Below are positions 50,539 to 61,293 of a stretch of 64,000 bases of DNA, piece by piece (the stretch's first letter is position 1; the number at the start of each line of letters is the position of its first letter). The translations under genes and the position numbers were made by a program. This DNA is from Rosistilla ulvae (GTDB taxonomy: Bacteria; Planctomycetota; Planctomycetia; Pirellulales; Pirellulaceae): positions 3,783,798-3,847,797 of the forward strand of contig NZ_CP036261.1 of the NCBI RefSeq assembly GCF_007741475.1, read 5' to 3'. The notes below the pieces were generated by a model. The model made no database searches and was not told the DNA's origin. It saw only the letters and a program-made list of their open reading frames with translations.

Positions 50539-51641
50539 GTCGAACTCTCCAACCAGTTTGAGTTGGCGGTCGCATGCGCGGCGATTTCATCAAGGATTTG
50601 CGAAACGGAGACTTGAGGCTGCCAATCCCATTGGTCCTTAGCGCGACTCGAATCCAACACGATCCAGGGGAGATCAAAGGGGCGAGTCTCGTCGGATGCC
50701 TCGATCGTGTGAGGGCCAAATCGATCATCGCACCACTGCGTTAGCTGGCGAAGCGAGATCGCGGATTCGATTCCGCCACCGACATTCATCACGGGAGAGC
50801 GATCCGGCCTCACACCTTCGGTCATTTGCAGATAAAGCAATCGAGCGAGGTCTTGGGGATGAAGGCAGTCGCGGACCTGCGTTCCCTGGCCGCCAAAGCC
50901 GATGTACTTCAGCGGTTTGCGCCGGAGGTGCGAGTTGATCCAAAATGCAAAAATCCCTTGATCGATTCGTCCGAATTGACCGGCGCCGGCAAGCACGCCG
51001 CAGCGGTTGATCCAAACGGGGAATCGATAGGCCAATCCGTATTCCAAAGCCATCGTTTCGGAGGCTAGCTTTGTGGCGCCGTACAAAGAGATGGGTGCCT
51101 GCGTCGAAAACGCTTCCGAAATCCCCTCAGTGGACGCCCCAGCGATGGAGACGTTCGGTTCCAGGTGAAACGCGTTATCGTCGATTTCCAATGGCAAGCG
51201 TTTCAGTTCCGCGATCGAATAGACTCGGCTCGTGCTCAGCAGGATCAGCCCGCTGCGATGGCTCGCACAATGCTCCAGCAAATTTAGCGTGCCCATCAGG
51301 TTGGTTTCGACGACTTGGCGACCACTGTTGCGGCCATCGACACCGGCAACGACCGAAGGTAACGCTGCCGCATCGATCACCCAGTCGCAAGGCCCGACCG
51401 CGGCAAGATCGCTCGCGACGCGTAGGTCTCCATGAAATAGCCGGACGCCACGCGATTGCAAAGGCTGCCAATTCAGCGCGCTGCCTGTTCGCGCAAGGTT
51501 ATCGATCCCCTTGATTTGGAGCGAAGGCTCGATATCCAGTAGCGTTCGGGCGACCGACGCCCCCACAAAACCACAAACGCCAGTGATCAGCACTGTAAAA
51601 TTCAACCCAACCCCACACCGTCGCGACGCATGCATTGCCAT
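50535..51641 (-). CDS. NAD-dependent sugar epimerase, CDP-paratose 2-epimerase-like
   Basis: 368 residues from the ATG at 51641; a GTG at 51701 and a later ATG at 51635 are alternatives. An extended SDR Rossmann fold: FTVLITGVCGFVGASVARTL, then ISLYGATKLASETMALEYGL with the Y-x-x-x-K catalytic pair and RCGVLAGAGQFGRIDQGIFA, a segment that is typical of CDP-tyvelose/paratose epimerases. It acts on a nucleotide sugar in the cytoplasm, giving a donor for the coupled transferases downstream. The exact sugar cannot be told. Confidence 0.82.
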   Translation of the reverse strand: MAMHASRRCGVGLNFTVLITGVCGFVGASVARTLLDIEPSLQIKGIDNLARTGSALNWQPLQSRGVRLFHGDLRVASDLAAVGPCDWVIDAAALPSVVAGVDGRNSGRQVVETNLMGTLNLLEHCASHRSGLILLSTSRVYSIAELKRLPLEIDDNAFHLEPNVSIAGASTEGISEAFSTQAPISLYGATKLASETMALEYGLAYRFPVWINRCGVLAGAGQFGRIDQGIFAFWINSHLRRKPLKYIGFGGQGTQVRDCLHPQDLARLLYLQMTEGVRPDRSPVMNVGGGIESAISLRQLTQWCDDRFGPHTIEASDETRPFDLPWIVLDSSRAKDQWDWQPQVSVSQILDEIAAHATANSNWLESST

Positions 51642-51933
51642 TTTCTCGACCGACAATATAAAGTTTTGCCCAGCATTCGGCGAGAGGCCGCATTCCGCCA
51701 CCAGGCCTAGTTCTTATGTTTTGGCAAAAGTGAACAGAGGCGAATAGGCAGCACGGCGTGAATTCCACCGATCGCTCGTGGTTACAGTCCAATCGCCAGT
51801 AGAAAGATTGTCGGATCGGGTCGTCTTTGCCGATAAGCGAAGAGATAAGGCGCTCGACAAACTTGGCATAGCTGTCATAACGAATTCCTTGGAACGTCTG
51901 CGACACTCAACTTCTAACGTTAGTAAGAATCCA

Positions 51934-54108
51934 ATGACGCCCACCGCTCAACTCTGCTTGGTCCTTCACAACCATCAACCGATCGGAAACTTCGACGGTG
52001 TTTTCGAGCAAGCCTACCAAGACAGCTATCTCCCGTTCCTCGAGGTCTTCGAACCGTTCGACCAACTGAGGATCTCGCTGCACACCAGCGGTCCGTTGAT
52101 GCTGTGGTTGGCCGAACGACATCCGGAGTATCTCGACCGCGTGCGGACACTCGTCCAACAGGGGCGTGTCGAAATCATCGGCGGACCGTTATACGAACCG
52201 ATCCTCTCGATGCTGCCCAGTCGAGACCGGATTGGACAGATCCGCGCCTACTCGCAATGGATCCACGAGCACCTGGGGACAAAAGTTGCCGGCATGTGGA
52301 CTCCCGAGCGCGTTTGGGAATCGCACTTTGCCAGCGACCTCGCCGATGCGGGAATCGGCTACACCGTGCTGGATGATTTCCACTTCCACGCCGCCGGACT
52401 CCCCAAGGAACAATTGACCGGATATTTTGTCACCGAAGAGGATGGCCGTTTGTTGCGGGTCTTCCCCGGCAGCGAACAACTTCGCTATCTGATCCCGTTT
52501 GCCCCCGTCGACCAGACGATCGATTACATCCGCGGCGTCTCGCAACATCAGCCCGGCAGCGTCTTCGTCTTCGGCGACGACGGCGAAAAATTTGGCACAT
52601 GGCCCGACACGCAACAGCACGTCTACGGCGACGGCTGGCTGCAGCGTTTCTTCGAAGCGTTGACCGACAATCGCGATTGGTTGGCGACCAATACGCTGGC
52701 GCAAGCTATCGATAGCACGCCGTCGAAAGGCAAGATCTACCTGCCCGATTGCAGTTACCGCGAGATGACCGAATGGTCGCTGCCCGTGGCGCAACAGGTG
52801 CAATTCGAAGACGCAACACATGCATTGCAGAACGATCACGAGCGTTGGCAAGCGATTCAACCCTTTGTTCGCGGCGGTTTCTGGCGGAACTTCAAGGTGA
52901 AGTATCCCGAAGCGAACGAGATGTATTCACGAATGCTTTCGGTCAGCCGACGATTGGCCGACACGGAGGGAGAAATCGACGTCGACGCGTGGCGATCGGC
53001 TCAAGACCATCTCTACCGTGGCCAATGCAATTGCTCGTACTGGCATGGTGCGTTTGGCGGGATCTACCTCCCGCATCTCCGCAACGCGGTCTACCACCAT
53101 TTGCTCACCGCCGACAACATCTTGAATCAGCAGCGTTACGGATCTGCGGCGTGGGTCGAAGCAACCGTCGAAGATTACGATTTTGATGGCGACCAAGAGG
53201 TGCGGCTGTCCAGCGACAAGATGGTCGCTTGGATGGCGCCAGCCCGCGGCGGGCGGATGTACGAATTGGACATGCGATCGACAGCCCACAATCTGTTGGC
53301 AACGATGCAACGTCAGCCCGAATCGTATCACCGCAAGGTCCTGGCCGGTCCCAGCGTCGATGGCGACGCGGTCGCCAGCATCCATGATCGGGTGATCTTC
53401 AAGCAGGAGGGTTTGGACCAGATGCTGCAGTACGACCGCTATCCGCGGAAGTCGCTGATGGATCACTTTCTAGACGAAGACGCAACGATCGACGCGGTCA
53501 GCAAAGGGGATGCGATCGAACGTGGCGACTTCGTCGACCTGCCATACGAAGCGAAACTCCGCCGCGCGGCCAATCGAATCCAGGTTCAAATGCGTCGCGA
53601 CGGCAACGCCTGGGGAATTCCGCTGTCGATCACTAAAGCTGTCACGCTGGCCGGCGGAAGCGATGAATTGGAGATCGCTTACCTGTTGGAAGACCTGCCA
53701 CTAGACCGTCCCTTGCACTTTGCCATCGAACTCAATTTCGCCGGCCTGCCATCGGGAGCCGACGACCGCTATTTCAGCGATCTGCAAGGTGAACGCCTGG
53801 GACAATTGGGAAAGCGACTCGACCTGCATTCCGCCTCCGGAATCCAGTTGACCGACGAATGGCTGGGAGTCGATGTCGGACTTTCGATCGATCGCCCCAG
53901 TGGATTGTGGGCCTTCCCCGTCGAATCGGTCAGCCAAAGCGAAGGGGGCTTTGAGTTGGTGCATCAAAGCGTCTGCGTGATGCCTCACTGGATCATCAAC
54001 TGCGAAAACGACGGACGGTGGGCCGTGACGATGCGGTTGTCGATCCGCGACCGAAATGCCAAGTCCAGTTCGCAGCAACACGATGTCGACCAAGCGGTTG
54101 TTGTCTGA
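51934..54108 (+). CDS. GH57 4-alpha-glucanotransferase
   Basis: 724 residues from the ATG at 51934. Family GH57 motifs are in order: HNHQPIGNF (12-20), GGPLYEPIL (83-91), MWTPERVWE with E125 as the nucleophile, and FGDDGEKFGTW with D215 as the acid/base. The positions match those of Thermococcus 4-alpha-glucanotransferase (E123 and D214). DUF1925 and DUF1926-like parts follow (about 300-700). It should rearrange alpha-1,4-glucans in glycogen or maltodextrin metabolism in the cytoplasm. No other glycogen genes are adjacent. It is divergent from the epimerase operon across 292 bases. Confidence 0.92.
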   Translation: MTPTAQLCLVLHNHQPIGNFDGVFEQAYQDSYLPFLEVFEPFDQLRISLHTSGPLMLWLAERHPEYLDRVRTLVQQGRVEIIGGPLYEPILSMLPSRDRIGQIRAYSQWIHEHLGTKVAGMWTPERVWESHFASDLADAGIGYTVLDDFHFHAAGLPKEQLTGYFVTEEDGRLLRVFPGSEQLRYLIPFAPVDQTIDYIRGVSQHQPGSVFVFGDDGEKFGTWPDTQQHVYGDGWLQRFFEALTDNRDWLATNTLAQAIDSTPSKGKIYLPDCSYREMTEWSLPVAQQVQFEDATHALQNDHERWQAIQPFVRGGFWRNFKVKYPEANEMYSRMLSVSRRLADTEGEIDVDAWRSAQDHLYRGQCNCSYWHGAFGGIYLPHLRNAVYHHLLTADNILNQQRYGSAAWVEATVEDYDFDGDQEVRLSSDKMVAWMAPARGGRMYELDMRSTAHNLLATMQRQPESYHRKVLAGPSVDGDAVASIHDRVIFKQEGLDQMLQYDRYPRKSLMDHFLDEDATIDAVSKGDAIERGDFVDLPYEAKLRRAANRIQVQMRRDGNAWGIPLSITKAVTLAGGSDELEIAYLLEDLPLDRPLHFAIELNFAGLPSGADDRYFSDLQGERLGQLGKRLDLHSASGIQLTDEWLGVDVGLSIDRPSGLWAFPVESVSQSEGGFELVHQSVCVMPHWIINCENDGRWAVTMRLSIRDRNAKSSSQQHDVDQAVVV

Positions 54109-54205
54109 ACCACCCCAGGCATGCAACAGGTGCCGCATCGCGGGGCAGATCGCGCCGCGGTGAACCGATGCCAACGGCAACGAACTATCCGACAGACGAC
54201 AGCGA

Positions 54206-55291
54206 TCAGCTGTTGTTATCGCTATCGTCGTCTTTGGTCAGTTGATAGTCTTTGATCTTCTTGTGCAGCGTATTGCGATTGATTCCCAATTGGGCAGCCG
54301 CTTGTTTTTGGACGCCGCCGCAGGCCTGTAGCACTTGGTTGATCAGTTCGCGTTCGACGCGATCGACGATCTTCGAATGCAGGTTCGTCTTGTCGTCGGC
54401 CAATTCGCTGAGCCCCTGTTCGACGACATCAACGGTCATCGAATCGAGATCGGCCGGCCCAAACGATGTCCGTCGCGGTCCGCCGTTGCGTAGCCCGGTA
54501 ATCTCCGCAGGCAACAGTTCCACCGTCAATTCATCCCCTTCGGCCATCACGACGGCGCGCTCGACGTAGTTCTGCAACTCGCGAACGTTTCCGGGCCAAT
54601 GGTAGCTCTGCATCGCTTCGATCGATTCGGGCTGAATGTGTGTCACATAACGATCGTTTGCTTCGCTGTAGATGTTCAGGAAGTGAGCGACCAGCGCGGG
54701 GATGTCTTCGCGTCGATCGCGGAGCGGCGGGATCTCGATAGGTACGACATTCAGCCGCCAGTAGAGATCCTCGCGAAAACGCTCTTCGCTGACTTCGTTG
54801 GCCAATTCGCGGTTACTGGCCGCGATCACGCGTGTATCGACCGAGATCGTTTGCGTATCACCGACGCGTTCGAATTCGCGTTCCTGCAGCACCCGCAACA
54901 GCTTGACTTGCAGTTCGAGCGTCGTGCTGTTGATCTCGTCCAGGAAGATCGTGCCGCTGTGAGCCGCTTCGAAACGCCCGGTCCGATTGTTGACCGCACC
55001 GGTAAACGATCCGCGAACGTGTCCGAACAGCTCGCTCTCCAACAGGCTTTCGCTGAGCGCCCCACAGTTGACGCGGACAAATGGGCCGTTGGCTCGTCGG
55101 CTCAAGCGATGGATCGCCGTAGCGATCAATTCCTTGCCGGTCCCAGTCTCGCCCAGCAACAAAACCGAAGCCTTGCTTTGCGCAACACGGCGCGTGATCC
55201 GATACACCTCCTGCATCGCAGGCGATGTACCGATCAGCTCGGGCAGCGGCGATCCATCTTCCCCGCTGAGTGAGATTCCAAAAGATGACAT
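54206..55291 (-). CDS. Sigma-54-dependent activator, sensorless
   Basis: 361 residues from the ATG at 55291; a TTG four codons earlier is possible. The protein is almost only an AAA+ domain: Walker A GETGTGKE (47-54), sigma-54 contact loop GSFTGA (94-99, normally GAFTGA), Walker B GTIFLDEIN (113-121), arginine-finger region FREDLYWRLNVVPIEIPPLR, then a Fis-type helix-turn-helix (QKQAAAQLGINRNTLHKKIK, about 325-345). There is no receiver or PAS domain, so control must come from a partner protein or from expression level. It follows the exported helical-repeat protein gene closely in the same direction. Confidence 0.92.
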   Translation of the reverse strand: MSSFGISLSGEDGSPLPELIGTSPAMQEVYRITRRVAQSKASVLLLGETGTGKELIATAIHRLSRRANGPFVRVNCGALSESLLESELFGHVRGSFTGAVNNRTGRFEAAHSGTIFLDEINSTTLELQVKLLRVLQEREFERVGDTQTISVDTRVIAASNRELANEVSEERFREDLYWRLNVVPIEIPPLRDRREDIPALVAHFLNIYSEANDRYVTHIQPESIEAMQSYHWPGNVRELQNYVERAVVMAEGDELTVELLPAEITGLRNGGPRRTSFGPADLDSMTVDVVEQGLSELADDKTNLHSKIVDRVERELINQVLQACGGVQKQAAAQLGINRNTLHKKIKDYQLTKDDDSDNNS

Positions 55292-55350
55292 TCTTTGTGC
55301 CAACCTGGGCAGCAGGTGGGCCTAGAGTGGAAATCGGTTAACAGCGAAGC

Positions 55351-57855
55351 TCAGCGAGATGTTGCATTGGCTCGCTGTTCCATCGCATCCAAAATGACTC
55401 CTAATGCAGCGCGGTCCGAATCGTCGGCCGCTGCGTTGTAGCGTTCGTACTGGCGGGCGACCGATTGCCGATCGATGCGAGTGCCAAACCTTTCGACCGA
55501 CAACCTGAATGCCTCAGCAGCCGATTGGCGGATCTTCAAAGGTAGGGCCACTGAATCGACCAGATTCGCCAGCGTCAGCTGCGAACTCGGCGTTCCCAGC
55601 GTTGACAATAACGACAATCCCGCCGTACTGAAGCCCCCTGCCTGGATTGCGCTGGTAAGTTCTTGCTCATGCGAGCGAAAATCGTACGGATTATGGGGTT
55701 CGTCGGGGCTGGCGACTTTGGCCAGCGACACCATCGCCGCGTCGGTGTACCGCCGCCGTTCCTCTGCGGTCAACGCGGGCATTGGTAAACTTTGTGTCAA
55801 GTCGCGAATCATCAGAGCTAATCCCTGCGGCGAGGTAATATCCTCCACTACTGCTACTGGAGCGGGCCAGCGAGTGCCCAGATTTTGGGCAACTCGGTTT
55901 CGCTCCTCCCGAACCGCATGCTTAGCTCGTATTTGGCGAAACCGTTCCCCACGCGATGTGTCCAGACGAATCTCGGTTCGACGGACGCGAGGGAGCCCCG
56001 TTTCGTTCGGTTCCTCCGCCGCAGCGAGCGCCGATTCAGAGCCGGCAACATCGACAATAATTTTTTTCGAACGATCCAAAATTGGTTCGCGAAGGTCCTC
56101 GTCCCAGAGCGTTTTGCCCAGTTGGCAGTAGATCAAGATCGGCACCTCACCTCCCAACGGACGCCTTCGGATCAGATCGACCGTCTCGATGATAGGCCGA
56201 TCGTACGGCTGGCTGCTGCAGACCACCAACTGAATGTCACCGCCAGCATCGATCCGTCGCAACAAACTTGCGACCGATGAAACAATCTCCACGTCGTAGC
56301 CAAGCGATTCGAGCCAGCTGAGTTTATCGCGGGTTAAATGTCGCCGCGCCTCCAAGATCAGCGCGGTCGGACGTCGCTGCAACGCCGACATCTCCAACCA
56401 GCGATGCAACAGTTCGCTGCTGCCCGAATAGCCTTGGCGATAATCGATCTCCGAAGCCGCAATCGCCGCTTCGTAGCGAACTCGCGGCGTCGAATGCATC
56501 GCCGCTTCGACCAACCCAGTCGGCGTCGCCCCGTTTGAGAGCAGCAAGCCCTTCGCTGCAGTCTGCTTCAGCAACCGGATCGCTGCGATCGACGCGTACT
56601 CATTGCGACGCTCGATTGCCGCTGCAAGAGCACGTTGCAACAGAGTCATTTGCGCTTCGTCCGGCCCCGATTCGCCATACCGAGCGGCAAAGTCGTCCGC
56701 CGAACCAAAGTCGGCGTTTTGCATGATGCGATACGTCAGATCGGCAATCTCTCCCGTGATGCGAGTTTCCGCCGCCGATCCCTGCACGCGGCGGTATCGC
56801 GTCGCTGCGTCAGCCGCTGCGCTGGCCAACGCCAAGCGTCGTGGAACTTCCAACCATTGCAACGTCTGTTGGTCGTCCTCCAATTTCCAAACGCGTTGCA
56901 CCGCGCCGTCGTTTGCTGCTCGACTGGCCCAATCCGCTGCCCGATCGACTCGGCTGCCAAGATAGATCTCCGCTTCCTCCACGCTCGGTATGCCGCGCAG
57001 TCCAGCGGCGGCGAAGGCCTTGCGGGCTACATCGCGCTCTTCCCCGCTGGCCTCGGTCGCATGATAGGCCGCCACAAAATCGGGCATCGATCCGGCGAGA
57101 TCCAAATCAAGCAAAGCCTGCACCGCGCGAGCTCGCGTCGACGGTTTCCCGTGCAAAGCAAATTGACGCATCGCGACGCCCCCCTGGTCTTCAAAGCGGC
57201 GCAACATGTCGAGCAATTGCGTCCGCGAAGCGACAGGTTTATCGGCGACATAGGCTGCGGCAAGTTCCGCCACCGACGCCAAACCGCCGTTACGCAGATT
57301 GGCGATCGCGTCCAAACGCTCCCCTTCGCTGGCGCTGTCCAAGCGAGCAATCTCGCGGCGAATCCGCTGCCGATCTTCGGCATATTTCTGCGCCCCGGCG
57401 ATCACTTTGCCAATCGCGTCGCGTTGGGCATCGCTCAACTCCGGATACTGTTGAATTCTCAGCAGATAGTTCGATCGAATCGTGCTCGCGATCGTTGCCG
57501 ATTCCGCATCCGAAAGCTTCTTGGCGGACAACAGGTCTAGAAACGCAGCGACCTGATCCCAGTCGGCGATTTGGACGGCGCTACGAATCGCCAACGCCAA
57601 TTTCTCATTGTTCCCGCGTGAATAACGCTGCAGTTCGAGGACCAACGGATCGGGCAACGCTTCGACCTCGGTCGCAGCCTGACCGGCCGCTGGCGCTGCG
57701 GGCTCACCAAACGGAGCGTTCCCGGCGGGCATCGCCGCGGCACCGCCAAACGGATCGGCTCCGCCCGCTGGCGCAGCGAAGGGATCTTGGGCGCGAACCG
57801 CCAGCGGAGCAGCGGCTATCCAGGCGATCGCGACGATAAGACAATGAGGCTTCAT
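55351..57855 (-). CDS. Exported helical-repeat protein with receiver-like segment
   Basis: 834 residues from the ATG at 57855. Signal peptide about 1-23, then a Pro/Gly/Ala-rich linker (DPFAAPAGGADPFGGAAAMP). Most of the length is helical repeats of the HEAT kind with helix-capping Pro and Arg. Residues about 505-580 break this pattern and look like a CheY-type receiver fold: KLSWLESLGYDVEIVSSVAS, then IQLVVCSSQPYDRPIIETVD and PLGGEVPILIYCQL. At the phosphoacceptor position the strand ends in CSS, not D, so it is probably not phosphorylated, and it would lie outside the cytoplasm. No function known. It is 59 bases upstream of the sigma-54 activator gene on the same strand. Confidence 0.75.
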   Translation of the reverse strand: MKPHCLIVAIAWIAAAPLAVRAQDPFAAPAGGADPFGGAAAMPAGNAPFGEPAAPAAGQAATEVEALPDPLVLELQRYSRGNNEKLALAIRSAVQIADWDQVAAFLDLLSAKKLSDAESATIASTIRSNYLLRIQQYPELSDAQRDAIGKVIAGAQKYAEDRQRIRREIARLDSASEGERLDAIANLRNGGLASVAELAAAYVADKPVASRTQLLDMLRRFEDQGGVAMRQFALHGKPSTRARAVQALLDLDLAGSMPDFVAAYHATEASGEERDVARKAFAAAGLRGIPSVEEAEIYLGSRVDRAADWASRAANDGAVQRVWKLEDDQQTLQWLEVPRRLALASAAADAATRYRRVQGSAAETRITGEIADLTYRIMQNADFGSADDFAARYGESGPDEAQMTLLQRALAAAIERRNEYASIAAIRLLKQTAAKGLLLSNGATPTGLVEAAMHSTPRVRYEAAIAASEIDYRQGYSGSSELLHRWLEMSALQRRPTALILEARRHLTRDKLSWLESLGYDVEIVSSVASLLRRIDAGGDIQLVVCSSQPYDRPIIETVDLIRRRPLGGEVPILIYCQLGKTLWDEDLREPILDRSKKIIVDVAGSESALAAAEEPNETGLPRVRRTEIRLDTSRGERFRQIRAKHAVREERNRVAQNLGTRWPAPVAVVEDITSPQGLALMIRDLTQSLPMPALTAEERRRYTDAAMVSLAKVASPDEPHNPYDFRSHEQELTSAIQAGGFSTAGLSLLSTLGTPSSQLTLANLVDSVALPLKIRQSAAEAFRLSVERFGTRIDRQSVARQYERYNAAADDSDRAALGVILDAMEQRANATSR

Positions 57856-58059
57856 GACAAGGCAGACCTTGGGTGGAAAGATATGCCTGTATTCTAGTCT
57901 CTTTTTTCGCAGATTCTTGCTCTCTTTTTTGCCCCCACCCAACGTGGCGAAATAATCGGCCCGTTCGTTGCCACCGGACGACTCGCACTCCCAAATGGAG
58001 TACGAGTGAGAGAACACGGCAAGCCAGTTTAGGGGCTGCCCGATCGGATCCAACCGCCG

Positions 58060-59436
<1,377 letters not shown>

Positions 59437-59557
59437 AATGAAATTCTCCTAAAACATATTCATTGGGTAGGCAAGCAAAATCGCAAACTTCAATGCTTGC
59501 GATCGCTTGTTGCCCCCCCGGATGGCAAGGGGTTGCCAACGGGAGCGCGCGAGATTT

Positions 59558-59580
59558 CCAACCCGTTGCAAACGGGCTGG
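59558..59580 (-). terminator. Hairpin between hisG and argH
   Basis: CCA-A-CCCGTT (59558-59567) pairs with AACGGG-C-TGG (59571-59580), with one mismatch and a 3-base loop. It lies 36 bases after the hisG stop. No T run follows on the minus strand, so a weak terminator or attenuator is likely. Confidence 0.4.
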
Positions 59581-59616
59581 TTTATGGTTCGTGAGCCACG
59601 GTGTACACCGAATCGG

Positions 59617-60477
59617 TTACAGCCGGCAATTGGTGATTTCGGTTTCCATGATCGCCGATGCGCCCAACGATTCGAGCTGTTCCATCGCATCGATCACTTC
59701 GCTGCGTTTGACCATCACCCGAACGGCGCACCACTCTTGATCTTCCAAGGGGTTGATCGTCGGCGAATTGAAACCGGGGGCAATTTTCTCCGCCGCTGCG
59801 AGCGCCGAGCGAGGAATATTGTATTCCAGCAACGAGAAATCGCGTGCGATGACAACCCCTTCCAATCGACGAACAATCCGTTCCGCCGTCACGCTGTCGC
59901 GGCACTTGCCGTTCTGAATCAAGACGGTTTCGTAGGTGTCGATCTCTTCGAGAATCCGCAGCTTGTTGGCCGCCAGGGTGCTGCCGGTTTCGACCAAGTC
60001 GACGATCGCATCGGCAATCCCCAGCGAGATCATCACCTCGACCGATCCCGACAGATTGACCAAATGTGGCGTGACGCCAACCTTTGCCAAGTGGTTGGCG
60101 GAGATCGTCGGGAAACTGGTTGCGATGCGCGCCCCGGCGAGATCTTTGCCGCTTTCGGCGGGCGAGTCCTCGGGGACACAGATCGCCAATCGGCAGCGAC
60201 CGACGCCCAACGGCATCCGCACCGAGACATCCGCCCCCGCTTCGTCGACCAAATCGCTGCCGGTGATTCCCATGTCGATCGCCCCTTCGGCGCACAACGT
60301 TGGGATATCGTCGGTTCGCAGAAAGATCAGGTCGACCGGCAGATCGCTGACCCGCGCGAACAGGCTGCGGTTTTGGCGGCGGAAACGCAGCCCCGCTTGT
60401 TTCAAAAGATCGCCCGCCAGATCGCTCAGTCGCCCTTTGCTGGGGATCCCGATTCGCAGATTGTTGTTAGTGCCCAT
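59617..60477 (-). CDS. hisG: ATP phosphoribosyltransferase (long form)
   Basis: 286 residues. HisG joins ATP and PRPP in the first step of histidine synthesis. Blocks: LRIGIPSKGRLSDLAGDLLK, then VDLIFLRTDDIPTLCAEGAI and DMGITGSDLVDEAGA, with GIADAIVDLVETGSTLAANK. Length and C-terminal part (IVRRLEGVVIARDFSLLEYN, then EVIDAMEQLESLGASAIMET) show the long form, with a C-terminal ACT-like regulatory domain for histidine feedback, so no HisZ partner is needed. Other his genes except hisE are absent. Confidence 0.96.
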   Translation of the reverse strand: MGTNNNLRIGIPSKGRLSDLAGDLLKQAGLRFRRQNRSLFARVSDLPVDLIFLRTDDIPTLCAEGAIDMGITGSDLVDEAGADVSVRMPLGVGRCRLAICVPEDSPAESGKDLAGARIATSFPTISANHLAKVGVTPHLVNLSGSVEVMISLGIADAIVDLVETGSTLAANKLRILEEIDTYETVLIQNGKCRDSVTAERIVRRLEGVVIARDFSLLEYNIPRSALAAAEKIAPGFNSPTINPLEDQEWCAVRVMVKRSEVIDAMEQLESLGASAIMETEITNCRL

Positions 60478-60650
60478 GGATCGTTCTCGTCGCTAGTCGC
60501 TTAAAAAATGGGGGTTCGCTTTGTCCATTCGGTCCCGCGTTGTTGGCCAACGGGAAACGAACAGCAGCGATAAAGTTAGTGGTTCGTCGGTCCCACTCTA
60601 ATTCAAGAGTTCCGCGGAACCGTTAATCGGTTTCCGGCAAGAGCCGTTAA

Positions 60651-61004
60651 TTACGTTGTCTCGTCGTTGGTCTGCGTTCGCTGAGCCTTTTCGACTAGCC
60701 CGCCGATCCCCTCGCGACGGCCCAATTCGGCCGCGACATCGTCCAACGTCACGCCCCGCCAGGCCATCATGACCATCACATGATAAAGCAAGTCGCCGAC
60801 TTCGTAGGTGAAATGCTGTTTGCCTTCTTCGCCGCTTTCGGCTGCCGCTTCAACGACTTCCGCCGCCTCTTCGATCACTTTCTTGCCGATCCGCGCTGCT
60901 CCACCCTCGATTAACTTGGTCGTATATGAACCCTCGGGCCGTTTTTGGGCCCGATCCTGGATCGTTTCCATCAAACGGCTCAAAATCGTCAGTGCTTCGC
61001 TCAT
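60651..61004 (-). CDS. hisE: Phosphoribosyl-ATP pyrophosphatase
   Basis: 117 residues from the ATG at 61004 (a longer frame has poor composition). HisE hydrolyses phosphoribosyl-ATP, the second step of histidine synthesis. Motifs: GSYTTKLIEGGAARIGKKVI and EEAAEVVEAAAESGEEG, then EVGDLLYHVMVMM, which are the metal-binding residues of the all-alpha NTP pyrophosphatase fold. It is not fused to HisI. It lies 173 bases upstream of hisG in the same direction, so steps one and two are probably cotranscribed. Confidence 0.94.
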   Translation of the reverse strand: MSEALTILSRLMETIQDRAQKRPEGSYTTKLIEGGAARIGKKVIEEAAEVVEAAAESGEEGKQHFTYEVGDLLYHVMVMMAWRGVTLDDVAAELGRREGIGGLVEKAQRTQTNDETT

Positions 61005-61293
61005 CTTTAGGTTTGCCAGCGGGTATCGAGGGAGGCGATCGGGGAATGCCCACGGTGATAAGCGAGCAATCGATACGAAGGTAGCAATATCGACCATTCG
61101 GGCGTTTTTTGGCAGGGGGCATGACGCTGCCAACCAGCCCCCCGGCGGTTTTCCGATCCGCGAACCGCCCCGCAAATGCAGGCTTTGATCTTTGAACCGT
61201 CTGGTCGCTCGCCGCTGCACGGTTTACGATCAAGGCCGCATTCGCTGACGCGATATTTTGTCACAATCTTAATGGAACCGAACCACCCCACCG

